From: Corynebacterium poyangense
GTDB lineage: Bacteria > Actinomycetota > Actinomycetes > Mycobacteriales > Mycobacteriaceae
Direction of reading: 5' to 3'
Assembly: GCF_014522205.1 (NCBI RefSeq)
Contig: NZ_CP046884.1
Location: 2,418,001-2,482,000 of the forward strand
DNA: 64,000 nt
Part shown: positions 24,561 to 33,485 of the stretch, one piece after another
Position numbering within the stretch: the stretch's first letter is position 1
How the letters are laid out: every line of letters starts with the position of its first letter
Notes under the pieces: model-generated
What the model saw: the letters and a program-made list of their open reading frames with translations, nothing else
Told to the model about the DNA's origin: nothing
The model's database searches: none
Program-made: the position numbers and the translations under genes

Positions 24561-26966
24561 ATGTTCGAAAAGTGGGGATATTTTGCCTACCGACATCGGC
24601 GAATCATCCCGATTGTCATTGTGGTGGCAGTACTAGCTCTCTATGGAGTGTTGGGAACCCGCCTGGCCGAAAGGATGAGCCAAGAAGGGTGGGATGACCC
24701 AGGTTCGGCGTCTACTCAGGCGGCCCAGATTGAAGAAGAAACCTTTGGCCGAGACAACAATGGCGACGTCATTCTGCTTTTCCATTCCCCTTCTGACCGC
24801 ACTCTGGATGATCCTCGCACCTTTGGGGCGGCCCAGGAACATCTTCGGAACATCGCAGAACTACCGCAGGTAGATCATGTCACCAGCTACTTTGATACCC
24901 GTAATGTACAACTCATCAACCAGGATCACACCGAAGCTTTTGCGGCGCTGGGGCTAAAAGGAGATGGTGAACAAACTCTCAAAGACTTCCGAGCCATCAA
25001 AGATCAACTTGTCGGGGAACTGCCTGGCGGCACTACCATCCAAGTAGCTGGCGCCACCGCTGTCGCCGATGCCCTTGATGAAGGAATGGCGGGCGACATC
25101 CACCGCGCTGAAATCTATGCCCTTCCCGCTGTCGGCCTCCTGCTCCTCATAGTTTTTGGCTCCGTTGTCGCCGCCGCAATGCCGCTGATTGTCGGCGTTC
25201 TGTCCATCCTCGGTTCCCTCGGGGTGCTTTCTTTTCTTGCTGGATTCACCCAGGTCAACATCTTCGCCCAATCAGTGGTAACGCTGTTGGGCTTAGGCCT
25301 AGCCATTGACTACGGTTTATTCATGGTTTCTCGGTTCCGCGAGGAAATGGATAAAGGAATCAAGGTAGAAACTGCTGTAGCAATAACTACGGCTACCGCA
25401 GGAAAAACCGTGGTGTTCTCCGCCGCGATGGTCGCGGTGGCGCTGTCGAGTCTTTTTGTCTTCCCCCAGGCGTTCTTAAAGTCAGTTGCCTACGGAGCGA
25501 TCTCCGCCGTAGGTCTCGCTGCTTTGCTGTCCCTAACTGTTCTACCCAGCATCTTCAGCATGCTGGGTAAGAATATTGACCGCTGGGCGGTGCGTCGAAC
25601 CTCAAGGAAAGCCCGTCGGCTAGAAGACACCTTCTGGTACCGTCTCCCCGCCTGGGCGATGAAACATGCCAAGGTTTCGACCGTGGTTGTTGCCGGCGTG
25701 TTGGTAGCTCTCGCCATTCCGCTGGTGGGCGTGACCTTTGGTGGGATCAATGAAACATATCTGCCCCCGAAGAATGAAACCAGGGTGGCCCAGGATGACT
25801 TCAACGACACGTTCCCGGCTTTCCGCACTGAACCAGTAAAACTGGTGGTGACAAACGCTGATAACCGTCAGCTCGTGCAGATTTATCAACAAGCTAACGC
25901 GGTTGAGGGGCTTACCGGGAGGTTCAGTGCTTCATCCACTAAGAACGGCACCACGGTGCTTTCCGCTGGTATTCAAGATCGTTCCTTGAATCAGCATGTG
26001 GTGGAACAACTGCGCAATATCTCCACCCCTGAAGGTGTGAAGATGTACGTGGGGGGCACCCCTGCCCTGGAAGTGGAATCCATTGAGGCACTACTCAATA
26101 AACTTCCGTGGATGGCTCTTTATGTAGTCATAGCGACTTTTGTCTTGATGTCCCTCGTCTTCGGGTCCCTCGTGCTACCGGCAAAAGCCATCATCATGAC
26201 TGTGTTAGGTATGGGGGCCACTCTCGGAATTTTAACCCTCATGTTCGTCGATGGTTTAGGTGCCGATCTCTTAAACTTCACCGCTGGTCCGCTGATGAGT
26301 CCTATCTTGGTGCTGCTTCTTGCCATCATGTATGGGTTGTCCACCGACTATGAGGTTTTCCTGGTTTCTCGAATGGTGGAAGCTAGGGATCGAAAAGCCA
26401 GTACTGACCAGGCTATTAAATACGGTACGGCCCACACCGGACACATCATTACTGCTGCTGCGCTCATTATGATTGTGGTTTGCGGGGCGTTTGGATTCTC
26501 CGAAATCGTGATGATGAAATACATTGCGTTCGGCATGATTGCGGCGTTGTTCCTCGACGCCACAGTAATCCGAATGTTCCTGGTTCCCGCCGTAATGCAT
26601 CTTTTGCGTGAAGATAACTGGTGGGCGCCAAGATTTATCCGCACCGCCTATGCACACCTCGGACATGGCGAGCAGGTGCCGGAACCTAGAGCCGAATATG
26701 TGCCAGCGGCTCGCCCCCATCCGGAGCCCGCTGCAGCTGCACAGCCTGTTTCTTCTAGCTCCGAGCCAGCTCCGGAATCTCCGCCGGCTGATCCATGTCC
26801 AGACTGGCACGAAGAAGATGAAGGGATCTATGAGGCGGAAATTGTGGAGGACCATGAGACTTCCCGCCACGGACGTCGCGCCCGAGACGATGATGAGCTC
26901 ATCCCCTTCTCAGAACTCATGCGACGATTAGAAATAGAGCAGCAAACACGAAACGAATTGGAGTAA
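24561..26966 (+). CDS. MmpL3-type RND transporter, trehalose monomycolate exporter
   Basis: An 801-residue RND protein with two repeats of one plus five helices and two periplasmic porter domains (about 30-185 and 395-515). The paired Asp-Tyr proton-relay motifs of MmpL3 are present in the helices at LAIDYGLF (Asp250-Tyr251) and LSTDYEVF (Asp596-Tyr597). The C-terminus is an acidic, Pro/Ala-rich cytosolic tail. Position beside trmB, the NYN gene and pckG equals that of Rv0206c (mmpL3); corynebacterial orthologues are called CmpL. It flips trehalose corynomycolate to the periplasm. AAGGAAGGG precedes ATG 24561. Confidence 0.93.
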   Translation: MFEKWGYFAYRHRRIIPIVIVVAVLALYGVLGTRLAERMSQEGWDDPGSASTQAAQIEEETFGRDNNGDVILLFHSPSDRTLDDPRTFGAAQEHLRNIAELPQVDHVTSYFDTRNVQLINQDHTEAFAALGLKGDGEQTLKDFRAIKDQLVGELPGGTTIQVAGATAVADALDEGMAGDIHRAEIYALPAVGLLLLIVFGSVVAAAMPLIVGVLSILGSLGVLSFLAGFTQVNIFAQSVVTLLGLGLAIDYGLFMVSRFREEMDKGIKVETAVAITTATAGKTVVFSAAMVAVALSSLFVFPQAFLKSVAYGAISAVGLAALLSLTVLPSIFSMLGKNIDRWAVRRTSRKARRLEDTFWYRLPAWAMKHAKVSTVVVAGVLVALAIPLVGVTFGGINETYLPPKNETRVAQDDFNDTFPAFRTEPVKLVVTNADNRQLVQIYQQANAVEGLTGRFSASSTKNGTTVLSAGIQDRSLNQHVVEQLRNISTPEGVKMYVGGTPALEVESIEALLNKLPWMALYVVIATFVLMSLVFGSLVLPAKAIIMTVLGMGATLGILTLMFVDGLGADLLNFTAGPLMSPILVLLLAIMYGLSTDYEVFLVSRMVEARDRKASTDQAIKYGTAHTGHIITAAALIMIVVCGAFGFSEIVMMKYIAFGMIAALFLDATVIRMFLVPAVMHLLREDNWWAPRFIRTAYAHLGHGEQVPEPRAEYVPAARPHPEPAAAAQPVSSSSEPAPESPPADPCPDWHEEDEGIYEAEIVEDHETSRHGRRARDDDELIPFSELMRRLEIEQQTRNELE

Positions 26967-26967
26967 C

Positions 26968-28017
26968 ATGCAGGCCTCGAAGAGGAAGATCATCACCTGG
27001 ACTATCTCCCTCTTCGCTCTCCTGTGCATTTATATTGCATTCCGCAAACAACTAGGCTTCATCGAAGAAGGCATCGCTACCCTCGGCCAAGTATCGCCAC
27101 TCAAAATTCTTTTAGTTTTTCTCTTCATCGCTCTTGCGCTCGTCGCCATGGCGGAAGTGATGTACCTGCTACTAGAAAACGGTGCGCCCCGGATGCGTCG
27201 TCGCGATACCACCCGGTTATCCTTTGCCGCTAACGCCTGGGCCACAACCCTACCCGGCGGCCCCGCCTTCGCCGCTGTGTTCTCCTTCCACGTCCAGCGC
27301 AGCTGGGGAGCCAGCGTCGTTCTATCCTCATGGTTCATCGTCCTCTCCGGAGTCCTATCAAGCATGTGGCTTGCGGTGCTCGGACTGCTCGGGGTATTCC
27401 TCTTAGGCGCCCACCTTTCCCTCGCCTCACTATTCAGCACCTTAGCCCTCATGTTCGCTGTCGCAGCAGCAGTGTTCTACATCTCCCGCAACCCAGAGTT
27501 TCTCGCTCACGGTGTCATCGCTCTGATCACCCGCTTTAATAAACTCACCCGCGCCCCAGCTAACCGCTGGGTCGATACGGTGAGGCACCAAATCCTTCAA
27601 CTTCGTTCCGTGGAACTCAGCCCAACACGCTTCAGCCTCGCCGCTTTTTGGTCCCTCATGAATTGGGTTTTTGACATCCTCGGACTGTGGGCTTCTGTTT
27701 GGGCTATCACCGGCTCGCTTCCCTGGCTTGAACCCGAACCCGACTCCACCACTCTCGTCGGCGTGGTCCTTGCTTTTGTCACCGCAAAAATCGCTGGCAC
27801 CGCCCAAGTCACCCCCGGTGGCCTCGGTACCGTTGAAGCTGCCCTCGTGGGAACCCTTGTCGCTACCGGCATGACTGCCACCACCGCCACCGGAGCAGTG
27901 ATTATCTATCGTCTGATTTCCTTCATCGCTATCACCGTTATTGGCTGGGTGATCTATGTGATTCACTACGCCCGAAGCGGATTCAAACCCACCAGAAGAT
28001 TAAGCTCGAAGTCATGA
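26968..28017 (+). CDS. Flippase-like membrane protein (LPG-synthase TM / YbhN family)
   Basis: A 349-residue protein with about eight membrane segments and the family region LSFAANAWATTLPGGPAFA early and KIAGTAQVTPGGLGTVEAAL late, both features of the lysylphosphatidylglycerol synthase transmembrane (UPF0104/YbhN) family. It lacks the soluble aminoacyltransferase domain, so lipid translocation is more likely than lysinylation. The start ATG follows the mmpL stop by one base, and it overlaps the next gene by four bases (ATGA), implying tight co-expression with the mycolate exporter. Confidence 0.85.
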   Translation: MQASKRKIITWTISLFALLCIYIAFRKQLGFIEEGIATLGQVSPLKILLVFLFIALALVAMAEVMYLLLENGAPRMRRRDTTRLSFAANAWATTLPGGPAFAAVFSFHVQRSWGASVVLSSWFIVLSGVLSSMWLAVLGLLGVFLLGAHLSLASLFSTLALMFAVAAAVFYISRNPEFLAHGVIALITRFNKLTRAPANRWVDTVRHQILQLRSVELSPTRFSLAAFWSLMNWVFDILGLWASVWAITGSLPWLEPEPDSTTLVGVVLAFVTAKIAGTAQVTPGGLGTVEAALVGTLVATGMTATTATGAVIIYRLISFIAITVIGWVIYVIHYARSGFKPTRRLSSKS

Positions 28018-28388
28018 CTAAACCCGCTATCGCTGGCATCGATGCCCTCGCTATATTCCTGTTCGCTCTCCTTGCTCGGATAGCTCATAATTCCGCCGAT
28101 CTCCCCTTATCTTTCCTCGGAATTCTCAACTCAGCCTGGCCATTTTGGCTAGGTCTGGCCCTGGCGTGGGCGATTATTTATATCCGACGTCTACCTGGCC
28201 TTCCGCTCTCTCCGGCGGGCGTTCTTATCTGGGTGTGTTCCGTCGTCGTAGGCCTTGCAATCTGGGGTATCAAGCACGCCGCTTTCCCCCACTGGAGCTT
28301 CATCCTGGTAGCGGGAATTACCTCAGCAATCTTGTTATTTGGCTGGCGTTTCCTCTACTCCCGGTTCTGCACGAAGAAACGTGGCTAA
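28014..28388 (+). CDS. DUF3054 family membrane protein
   Basis: A 124-residue protein with four membrane segments, opening AGIDALAIFLFALLARIAH and containing FWLGLALAWAIIY, which matches the DUF3054 family of small actinobacterial membrane proteins. Function unknown. Its start overlaps the previous stop (ATGA), so it is the last intact gene of the trmB-mmpL series; the following GNAT frame begins inside its 3' end. Confidence 0.78.
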   Translation: MTKPAIAGIDALAIFLFALLARIAHNSADLPLSFLGILNSAWPFWLGLALAWAIIYIRRLPGLPLSPAGVLIWVCSVVVGLAIWGIKHAAFPHWSFILVAGITSAILLFGWRFLYSRFCTKKRG

Positions 28389-28830
28389 ACTTTATCCTGT
28401 AAAATCTTCTATCCGCTATCAAGGTGAAAAGCACCTTCCTGCCTCAGAGCTTGAGGATTTATATAACTCCGTGGGGTGGGGTGCCTACACCTCCGATCTT
28501 GAAGCGTTAGTTTCCGGAGTAGGGAATTCCCGGTACGTCGTTACCGCCCGCGATGATAACGGCACACTACTAGGATTAACCCGAATTGTTGGGGATAGCC
28601 ACACCATTGCTTACTTGCAAGATATCCTGGTTCGCCCCACTACCCAGCGCCAGGGAATAGGGCGAGAACTCATGAACCGAGTTTTTCAACCCTTTATACA
28701 CTGCCGGCAGCACGTCCTGATCACCGACGGGTAGGACAAACAGCGGAAATTCTATGAAGCACTGGGGTTTTGCGAATACCGAGACTTCACTGGCTTGGAA
28801 TCTCGATGCTTTCTTCGCTTTCAAAACTAG
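28381..28830 (+). pseudogene. GNAT N-acetyltransferase with in-frame amber stop
   Basis: The frame from GTG 28381 encodes a GNAT domain with the acetyl-CoA loop DILVRPTTQRQGIGRELM (R/Q-x-x-G-x-G/A). A TAG at 28732-28734 interrupts it after HVLITDG. The same frame then resumes with KFYEALGFCEYRD, the usual closing strand of such proteins, and ends at TAG 28830. A Glu codon (GAG) would fit at the interruption, so one base change explains the break. The truncated product of 117 residues lacks the last helix and strand and is unlikely to be functional. Confidence 0.8.
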
Positions 28831-28838
28831 GCCACAAC

Positions 28839-28890
28839 ATAGCCCCTGCGGTGTCATCCTGATACAGATAACCGCAGGGGCTATTTTTTA
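28839..28890 (+). terminator. Rho-independent terminator closing the trmB-mmpL operon
   Basis: ATAGCCCCTGCGGT (28839-28852) pairs perfectly with ACCGCAGGGGCTAT (28871-28884) and is followed by TTTTTAACC. This is the clearest intrinsic terminator in the window. It serves the rightward transcript and may also halt the leftward small gene at 28920-29027. Confidence 0.88.
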
Positions 28891-28919
28891 ACCTCAAGCT
28901 ACATTGAGCCCATCGGGGT

Positions 28920-29027
28920 TTAACGGAACTGGCTGATGAACTTGTTGATTTCAAAACCAGCGTAATCAGCTGCCACAACCACAGCGTTGATCAGTTCACC
29001 GATGATGTCAATGGTGATGCTCAGCAT
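28920..29027 (-). CDS. 35-residue amphipathic peptide, porin-like small protein candidate
   Basis: ATG 29027 to TAA 28920 encodes 35 residues opening MLSITIDIIG and closing FISQFR, with a hydrophobic centre (NAVVVAADY) flanked by charged and amide residues. GTGGAGG lies eight bases upstream, a near-perfect ribosome site, and a TACACT -10 candidate lies at 29074-29069. Codons are strongly biased to ATC, AAC, GCT, TTC and AAG, as in abundant corynebacterial proteins. Corynebacterial outer-membrane channels PorA and PorH are similarly short, acidic to neutral and lack a signal peptide; the resemblance is in size and character, not in a recognised motif. A small membrane peptide or regulator is also possible. 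Confidence 0.65.
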   Translation of the reverse strand: MLSITIDIIGELINAVVVAADYAGFEINKFISQFR

Positions 29028-29223
29028 AAGTTTATCCTCCACTTAAGGATCGGTAATCGGGATTCTTTAGTGTAATCCCCTGGGGTCTTTACATCGTTAC
29101 ACGATAGCCGGATTTCTCCAGAAACTTTCTACCCAGATAGGGGTAGTGTGATGTGTTTCTCTTCCCATCCTTTAATCTTAAAAACTAGTCAGATTATTCC
29201 TTGGAGCTAGAAAGATAATTCTC

Positions 29224-29727
29224 ATGAAAATCAAATTTTCCCGCCTCGTTGCCGTTCCAGTTCTCCTCGGCGCCCTCACTTTTAGCACCGCATGCAGTGG
29301 AGATTCCAAGGAAACGTCCACTTCTACGAGCACCAGTACCAGTACCTCTAAATCCAGCAGCTCCTCAAGCTCTACTACCCGTTCAAGCGGACACATGATA
29401 ACCGAGGGAGAGCAAAGCGGCGGCCAGAACCAGGAACCGCAACCTCAGGGCGGATCCGGCTCTTCCGGGGGACATCATCACAACGCTCCGGCGCCAGCCC
29501 CAGCACCGGCACCTGCAGCTGGAGGCGCAGCTCCTGCCCCGGCGCCTGGCGGTGAAGCTCCTGCCCCTGCCCCCGAAACGCCGAAACCAGGTGAAGAAAA
29601 ACCCGGCGATGATAATAAGGATGACAACAAAACCACAACCACTAGCACTGCGTCATCGACCGCAACTCCAGATGAGGGAGACAAGGACAATAACACTGGA
29701 GGCGGAGAGGGAAACGGCGGGAACTAA
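29224..29727 (+). CDS. Low-complexity lipoprotein
   Basis: A 167-residue protein with a lipoprotein signal (MKIKFSRLVAVPVLLGALTF, then STAC with Cys24). The mature part is almost wholly disordered: a run of Ser/Thr dipeptides (STSTSTS and a Ser block), a Gly/His/Gln patch, an Ala-Pro repeat (APAPAPAPA) and an acidic Asp/Asn/Lys/Thr tail. It is likely anchored in the inner membrane and spans part of the wall. The repetitive DNA may vary in length between strains. It diverges from the 35-residue gene with a 196-base promoter region. Confidence 0.72.
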   Translation: MKIKFSRLVAVPVLLGALTFSTACSGDSKETSTSTSTSTSTSKSSSSSSSTTRSSGHMITEGEQSGGQNQEPQPQGGSGSSGGHHHNAPAPAPAPAPAAGGAAPAPAPGGEAPAPAPETPKPGEEKPGDDNKDDNKTTTTSTASSTATPDEGDKDNNTGGGEGNGGN

Positions 29728-29754
29728 ACCAATTGCCTCCAGTCCGCCCCAGTT

Positions 29755-29802
29755 AAAAACTCCATTAAAGACACTATTCTTCATTCATGCCTTTAATGGA
29801 GT
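29755..29802 (-). terminator. Intrinsic terminator of the genK-genH transcript
   Basis: ACTCCATTAAAG (29759-29770) and CTTTAATGGAGT (29791-29802) form a perfect 12-base stem with a 20-base loop. On the leftward strand it is followed by TTTTTAACTGG, giving a T tract. It lies 70 bases beyond the genH stop and also follows the rightward lipoprotein gene. Confidence 0.8.
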
Positions 29803-29872
29803 CCCAAAACCTGACTTATGAGTGTTCTACTGCCGTTCAGTTTTACAAGTCGTCTCCTCTAGCTGAAGACTA

Positions 29873-31192
29873 CTAAGAACCAACAATATCTTTTAATTCT
29901 TCAGGCATTTTTCCTAGATCCGGGTTCTTCACATATGCCCTTTCTCGATGGTCATACCGCCAGAGCCAATCTGCATACTTGTACCAACCGGTTCCGCTAA
30001 CAGCACGAAACAGCTCATTTCTGATAGCCCTAGCACGGCCAGACTCGTGCCAGAGATCCCCCCAGAACCGCCCAGTTGTTTGGATTCTAGTACACCGTGG
30101 AATCCGTTCCGCTTGTACTTCGTCGAGAATATGGTCCCAATTTACTTCACCATTTTCAGCCACGTAATCAGCTGCATAATCAGCAATGCAAGCAGCATCT
30201 TCCATAGCCATTACTGCTCCCGACGCCAGGTACTGCAAAGGAGGGTGCGCTGCGTCACCTAGGAGAATAATACGGCCCTTCTTCCAATTATCTAAAGGCT
30301 CGCGATCACTCATCTTCCACCATCGATCTTTCCAAAGATAATCAACGCGACTTTGAACCGATTGATGACAATGTTTATAAGCTACCGAGAGTTCTTTATT
30401 TGTTCCCCATTCTTCAGGTACAGCCCCGTTGTCAATCGCGTCGAAATAATTTTTTGACCTAAATACACCCACTTGATTTAGTAGCTCTCCACACCGCAAA
30501 GGGTATTGGATGAAATGACAATCTGGGCCAATGTAACCCAAAACATCCTCTAATTCACTCATGCCTTTATCTTCAGCAAGTGAGGATGTTCCGCGATAAG
30601 CAACATATCCAGAAGGAACAGGCTGATCTGAAATAAACTTCTTTCTGAGAGTAGAGTGAATCCCATCAAAAGCAAGCAAGACTTCCGCTTCAACAGACCG
30701 TAGACCGTGCTGGTCTTTAATCTCTGCCTTCACTTTGACGCAATCACCTTCATGCTCAGTGGCTGCATCCACTACTTTCACGTTATTCAATAACTGCGCC
30801 CCAGCGTCTCGAGCTGCATCTACCAAAATACTTAGTAAGTCTGAACGGTGAATGACCAAGTACCGACCGCCGTAGTGTCGTTCAAAATCTTCATCAAAGC
30901 TAAGTCTTAACAAGTCATCACCAGAGACCGCATCTCGGAATTGGATTGCTTTTGGGAGATAACCGGCATTAACTGCTATATCGAGAACTCCCCACTGTTC
31001 TAGCATCCTCCACCCATGAGGACCTATTTGGAGTCCTGCTCCGACCTCTCTGAACTCTGCCGATTTTTCGAAGAGTTCTACAGCCGCACCCTTTTGTGCT
31101 AAAGCTAGCGCAGCAGAAACACCACCAATTCCCCCACCCGAAATGATGATTCTCGTGCCCTCCAAAGAAGCATTGTTTTCTTTTAAGTTCAC
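29873..31192 (-). CDS. genH: 3-hydroxybenzoate 6-hydroxylase (FAD monooxygenase)
   Basis: About 439 residues of the class A flavoprotein monooxygenases. The N-terminal Rossmann motif is [17 protein letters not shown], the DG motif [10 protein letters not shown] lies mid-protein, and the GD motif [20 protein letters not shown] continues as in known 3-hydroxybenzoate 6-hydroxylases. It uses NADH and O2 to make gentisate. Neighbouring transporter, regulator and ring-cleavage genes confirm the pathway; nagX is a synonym. GTG 31192 has GGAAGG seven bases upstream and is preferred; ATG 31207 lacks such a site. Confidence 0.92.
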   Translation of the reverse strand: MNLKENNASLEGTRIIISGGGIGGVSAALALAQKGAAVELFEKSAEFREVGAGLQIGPHGWRMLEQWGVLDIAVNAGYLPKAIQFRDAVSGDDLLRLSFDEDFERHYGGRYLVIHRSDLLSILVDAARDAGAQLLNNVKVVDAATEHEGDCVKVKAEIKDQHGLRSVEAEVLLAFDGIHSTLRKKFISDQPVPSGYVAYRGTSSLAEDKGMSELEDVLGYIGPDCHFIQYPLRCGELLNQVGVFRSKNYFDAIDNGAVPEEWGTNKELSVAYKHCHQSVQSRVDYLWKDRWWKMSDREPLDNWKKGRIILLGDAAHPPLQYLASGAVMAMEDAACIADYAADYVAENGEVNWDHILDEVQAERIPRCTRIQTTGRFWGDLWHESGRARAIRNELFRAVSGTGWYKYADWLWRYDHRERAYVKNPDLGKMPEELKDIVGS

Positions 31193-31229
31193 TTTTCTAC
31201 CTTCCATAGTTCTGCATTTTTGGTCTTGC

Positions 31230-32498
31230 TCACTTGAGCTGTTTACGCAAGACCAGGAACATCAAAAACGATGACAGTAATGCCGAGAACCCAAAGAGAA
31301 TGAAATTAGAGTTGACACCGAATCCCCACCCTAAAAACAGGCCAGCAAGTTGAGGGGCCACTACCGCCCCAATTCGACCAGTACCTAGTGCCCACCCTAA
31401 GGCTGTGCCCCTCAAACTACCCGGGTATCCATTTGCAATGGCAGCAATTATCAAAATCTGGGACCCATGCGTTCCTACACCAGCACAAATCAAAATTAGA
31501 TAGACTGCCCAAACCGGTGGCATAACCAATAAAGAGCAAAGTGCCACACCTGCTATAAAGGCAGCGATAATACCCGCTTGAAGTGGTCCGAATCGGTCTC
31601 CAGCCCAAGCGGTGAGTCCTGATCCAATAATTGCACCGATGTTCAGGGCAAGAGTGAACAGTAATGCTGCACCTAAGTCATAACCAGCGGTTTCCATTAA
31701 CCTGGGAAGCCAAGTTCCAAGTCCGTACCACGCAAATAGCGTGACAAAGGTTGCCAAAGCGAACCAGAGCGAAATCGTGCGGTATTTGGAACCAAGCAAA
31801 TCTTTGAAACCTGAACTTTCCGGAACGGCAGCTTTCTTGTTGGCGTCAGGTTTTAGATCTTTAGGTAGATACTTCATCGCTAGCGGTATTCCAACCGCTA
31901 GGGGGATAACTGCAACAAGGAACATTATTCGCCAGCCCCATTCTGGATGGCTTGGTACTACGCCTGTTCCGAGTAAAGCTGCCAAGGATCCACCGAGGGG
32001 AACCCCAGACATCATGAGGGTTGCCCACGCCGACATTGTTCGTCTTGGTGCTACCTCAGCAGTTAAAGCGTTGACTGATGGGACTAAACCACCTAAACCT
32101 AAACCAGCAACGAACCTTAAACCCCCGAAAAACCATGGGTTTGGCGCAAAGGCGCAACAGACAGTGAATACCGAGAGAATAACCACAGATAGCAAGACAG
32201 CCTTTTTTCGACCAACAAGGTCAGAGATCCGACCGATAAAGATGGCTCCCAGGGCCATCCCTAAAAAGGCAGTGGAACCTATGGTTCCCAGAGTGGTATT
32301 CGTTAAATTCCATTCTCTAGCCAAAGAGGTCTGCACGGTGCCATAAACAATCAGGTCATAGCCATCGAATATTACAAAGACCCAGCACACCAGTAATGCC
32401 ACAAGCGAGGATCCGCTGACCCCTAAAAAGCTTAGACGTTTAATGCTGCTCTTATCTCTCTCCTCACCTATCTGAGGAGTAACTATTACTTCCGTCAT
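31230..32498 (-). CDS. genK: MFS aromatic acid/proton symporter
   Basis: A 422-residue major facilitator with twelve membrane segments, of the AAHS (aromatic acid:H+ symporter) family. Recognisable are [18 protein letters not shown] in helix 1 with the functional Asp residues, [15 protein letters not shown] in the 2-3 loop and DRFGPLQ in the 8-9 loop. It probably imports 3-hydroxybenzoate and gentisate. It is 22-37 bases upstream of genH and divergent from genR with a GenR-like box between them. No strong ribosome site precedes ATG 32498. Confidence 0.92.
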   Translation of the reverse strand: MTEVIVTPQIGEERDKSSIKRLSFLGVSGSSLVALLVCWVFVIFDGYDLIVYGTVQTSLAREWNLTNTTLGTIGSTAFLGMALGAIFIGRISDLVGRKKAVLLSVVILSVFTVCCAFAPNPWFFGGLRFVAGLGLGGLVPSVNALTAEVAPRRTMSAWATLMMSGVPLGGSLAALLGTGVVPSHPEWGWRIMFLVAVIPLAVGIPLAMKYLPKDLKPDANKKAAVPESSGFKDLLGSKYRTISLWFALATFVTLFAWYGLGTWLPRLMETAGYDLGAALLFTLALNIGAIIGSGLTAWAGDRFGPLQAGIIAAFIAGVALCSLLVMPPVWAVYLILICAGVGTHGSQILIIAAIANGYPGSLRGTALGWALGTGRIGAVVAPQLAGLFLGWGFGVNSNFILFGFSALLSSFLMFLVLRKQLK

Positions 32499-32537
32499 AT
32501 TGAGATAGTGACTGTGATGTAGGATATAGAAAAGATT

Positions 32538-32554
32538 TTTCCGCTATTTGGAAG
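32538..32554. promoter_or_regulatory. GenR-like operator between genK and genR
   Basis: TTTCC-N7-GGAAG, matching the ATTCC-N7(5)-GGAAT pattern that I recall for the C. glutamicum IclR regulator GenR in all but the outermost bases. It lies in the 64-base divergent gap and overlaps the ribosome site of genR, which would allow control of genK and autoregulation. Confidence 0.55.
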
Positions 32555-32562
32555 ACAAATCT

Positions 32563-33378
32563 ATGCTCACTCCCCCACCTTTTACCTCTCAGCCCAAGGA
32601 CTATCTCGCCACGGTTGATCTGGCTCTCGTTAGCGTTTTGCTTCTTAGAGAAAAGGGAAGCACTTCGGTTACTCAGCTGGCGAAGGACCTTGACATTAAT
32701 CCCCCCAGGGCCCACCGAATCCTCCAGATGCTGACCTACCGTGGTTTTGCAACCCGAACAGAGTCTCGGACCTATCTAGCTGGCCCTTCACTGTCTTCCA
32801 CGGGGATTAAACCTGGGTATGGTTTTGCACTTACACGGCTAGTCCAGGATCACATTACCGCGATCTCCCGTGAGAGCCATGAAACCTGCCACCTAATTGT
32901 GCGCTCTGGGACCAATTGCCATTTCCTTCATTCTGAAGAAGGATCTCTGCCCGTTCGGGTAGGAAACCGAAGAGGTCAGGTTATTCCAGCTCATCTAAAT
33001 TCTGGAGGATTAGCTACTCTCACCGATCTCTCCACACACGAATTATCCAGCCTATATCCTGATATGGGGGAGAAAGAGATGCTGGATTTACGTCGGGTTC
33101 TGCATCGAGTGAGAAAGCAAGGATTCGCCGTAAATCAGGGAATGTACGAAAAAGATGTATCCGCCATCGGCATTGCATTACGCAACGATGTTGGTGATAC
33201 GTTAGGAGCGCTCTCTTTGGCGATTCCTACTTCAAGATTCCGCCAGGTCAGGGATCGCTGTATCGAAATAATGGTTCGTCGTTGTAAGGAACTCAACCAA
33301 GTTCTCGAGAAGAACCACACGACGCATTCCGAATCTTTGAAGAGAGTAAAGATCTCAACCACGGGAATTCATCCCTAA
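32563..33378 (+). CDS. genR: IclR-family regulator of gentisate catabolism
   Basis: A 271-residue IclR-type regulator. The winged helix-turn-helix (VSVLLLREKGSTSVTQLAKD then INPPRAHRILQMLTYRGF) is followed by the IclR effector domain, including QGMYEKDVSAIGIALRND. ATG 32563 is preferred because GGAAG lies eight bases upstream; TTG 32548 would add five residues. Orthologues repress genKH and activate or repress genDFM in response to 3-hydroxybenzoate and gentisate. It lies between the two divergent transport/hydroxylase and ring-cleavage operons. Confidence 0.92.
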   Translation: MLTPPPFTSQPKDYLATVDLALVSVLLLREKGSTSVTQLAKDLDINPPRAHRILQMLTYRGFATRTESRTYLAGPSLSSTGIKPGYGFALTRLVQDHITAISRESHETCHLIVRSGTNCHFLHSEEGSLPVRVGNRRGQVIPAHLNSGGLATLTDLSTHELSSLYPDMGEKEMLDLRRVLHRVRKQGFAVNQGMYEKDVSAIGIALRNDVGDTLGALSLAIPTSRFRQVRDRCIEIMVRRCKELNQVLEKNHTTHSESLKRVKISTTGIHP

Positions 33379-33379
33379 T

Positions 33380-33396
33380 TTTCCAATATATGGAAT
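33380..33396. promoter_or_regulatory. GenR-like operator upstream of genD
   Basis: TTTCC-N7-GGAAT, with the same half-sites and spacing as the site in front of genR, two bases after the genR stop and 89 bases before genD. Recurrence of one palindrome at both promoters of the cluster supports a shared regulator. Confidence 0.6.
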
Positions 33397-33485
33397 GTGC
33401 TTTGGATTACAAACATAGGCTCCTAAATTTTAGGCAGAGAGCTAATCGCATTCGAATCAATTTGGCTATCTGACTAGTTATTTTC

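Noticed and set aside
26271..26870. 199-codon minus-strand frame opposite the MmpL gene
   Set aside because: Antisense to conserved transporter helices and its acidic tail; the composition (His/Arg-rich) reflects the other strand.
28839..28884. Hairpin as a possible riboswitch or small RNA
   Set aside because: A perfect GC-rich stem followed by a T tract right after an operon is fully explained as an intrinsic terminator.
29320..29400. Short tandem repeats resembling an array
   Set aside because: They are in-frame Ser/Thr codon repeats of the lipoprotein gene, not CRISPR repeats with spacers.
31741..32346. 201-codon plus-strand frame opposite genK
   Set aside because: It lies wholly antisense to a clear MFS transporter, its translation is rich in Pro/Lys/Arg without any domain, and it has no ribosome site.
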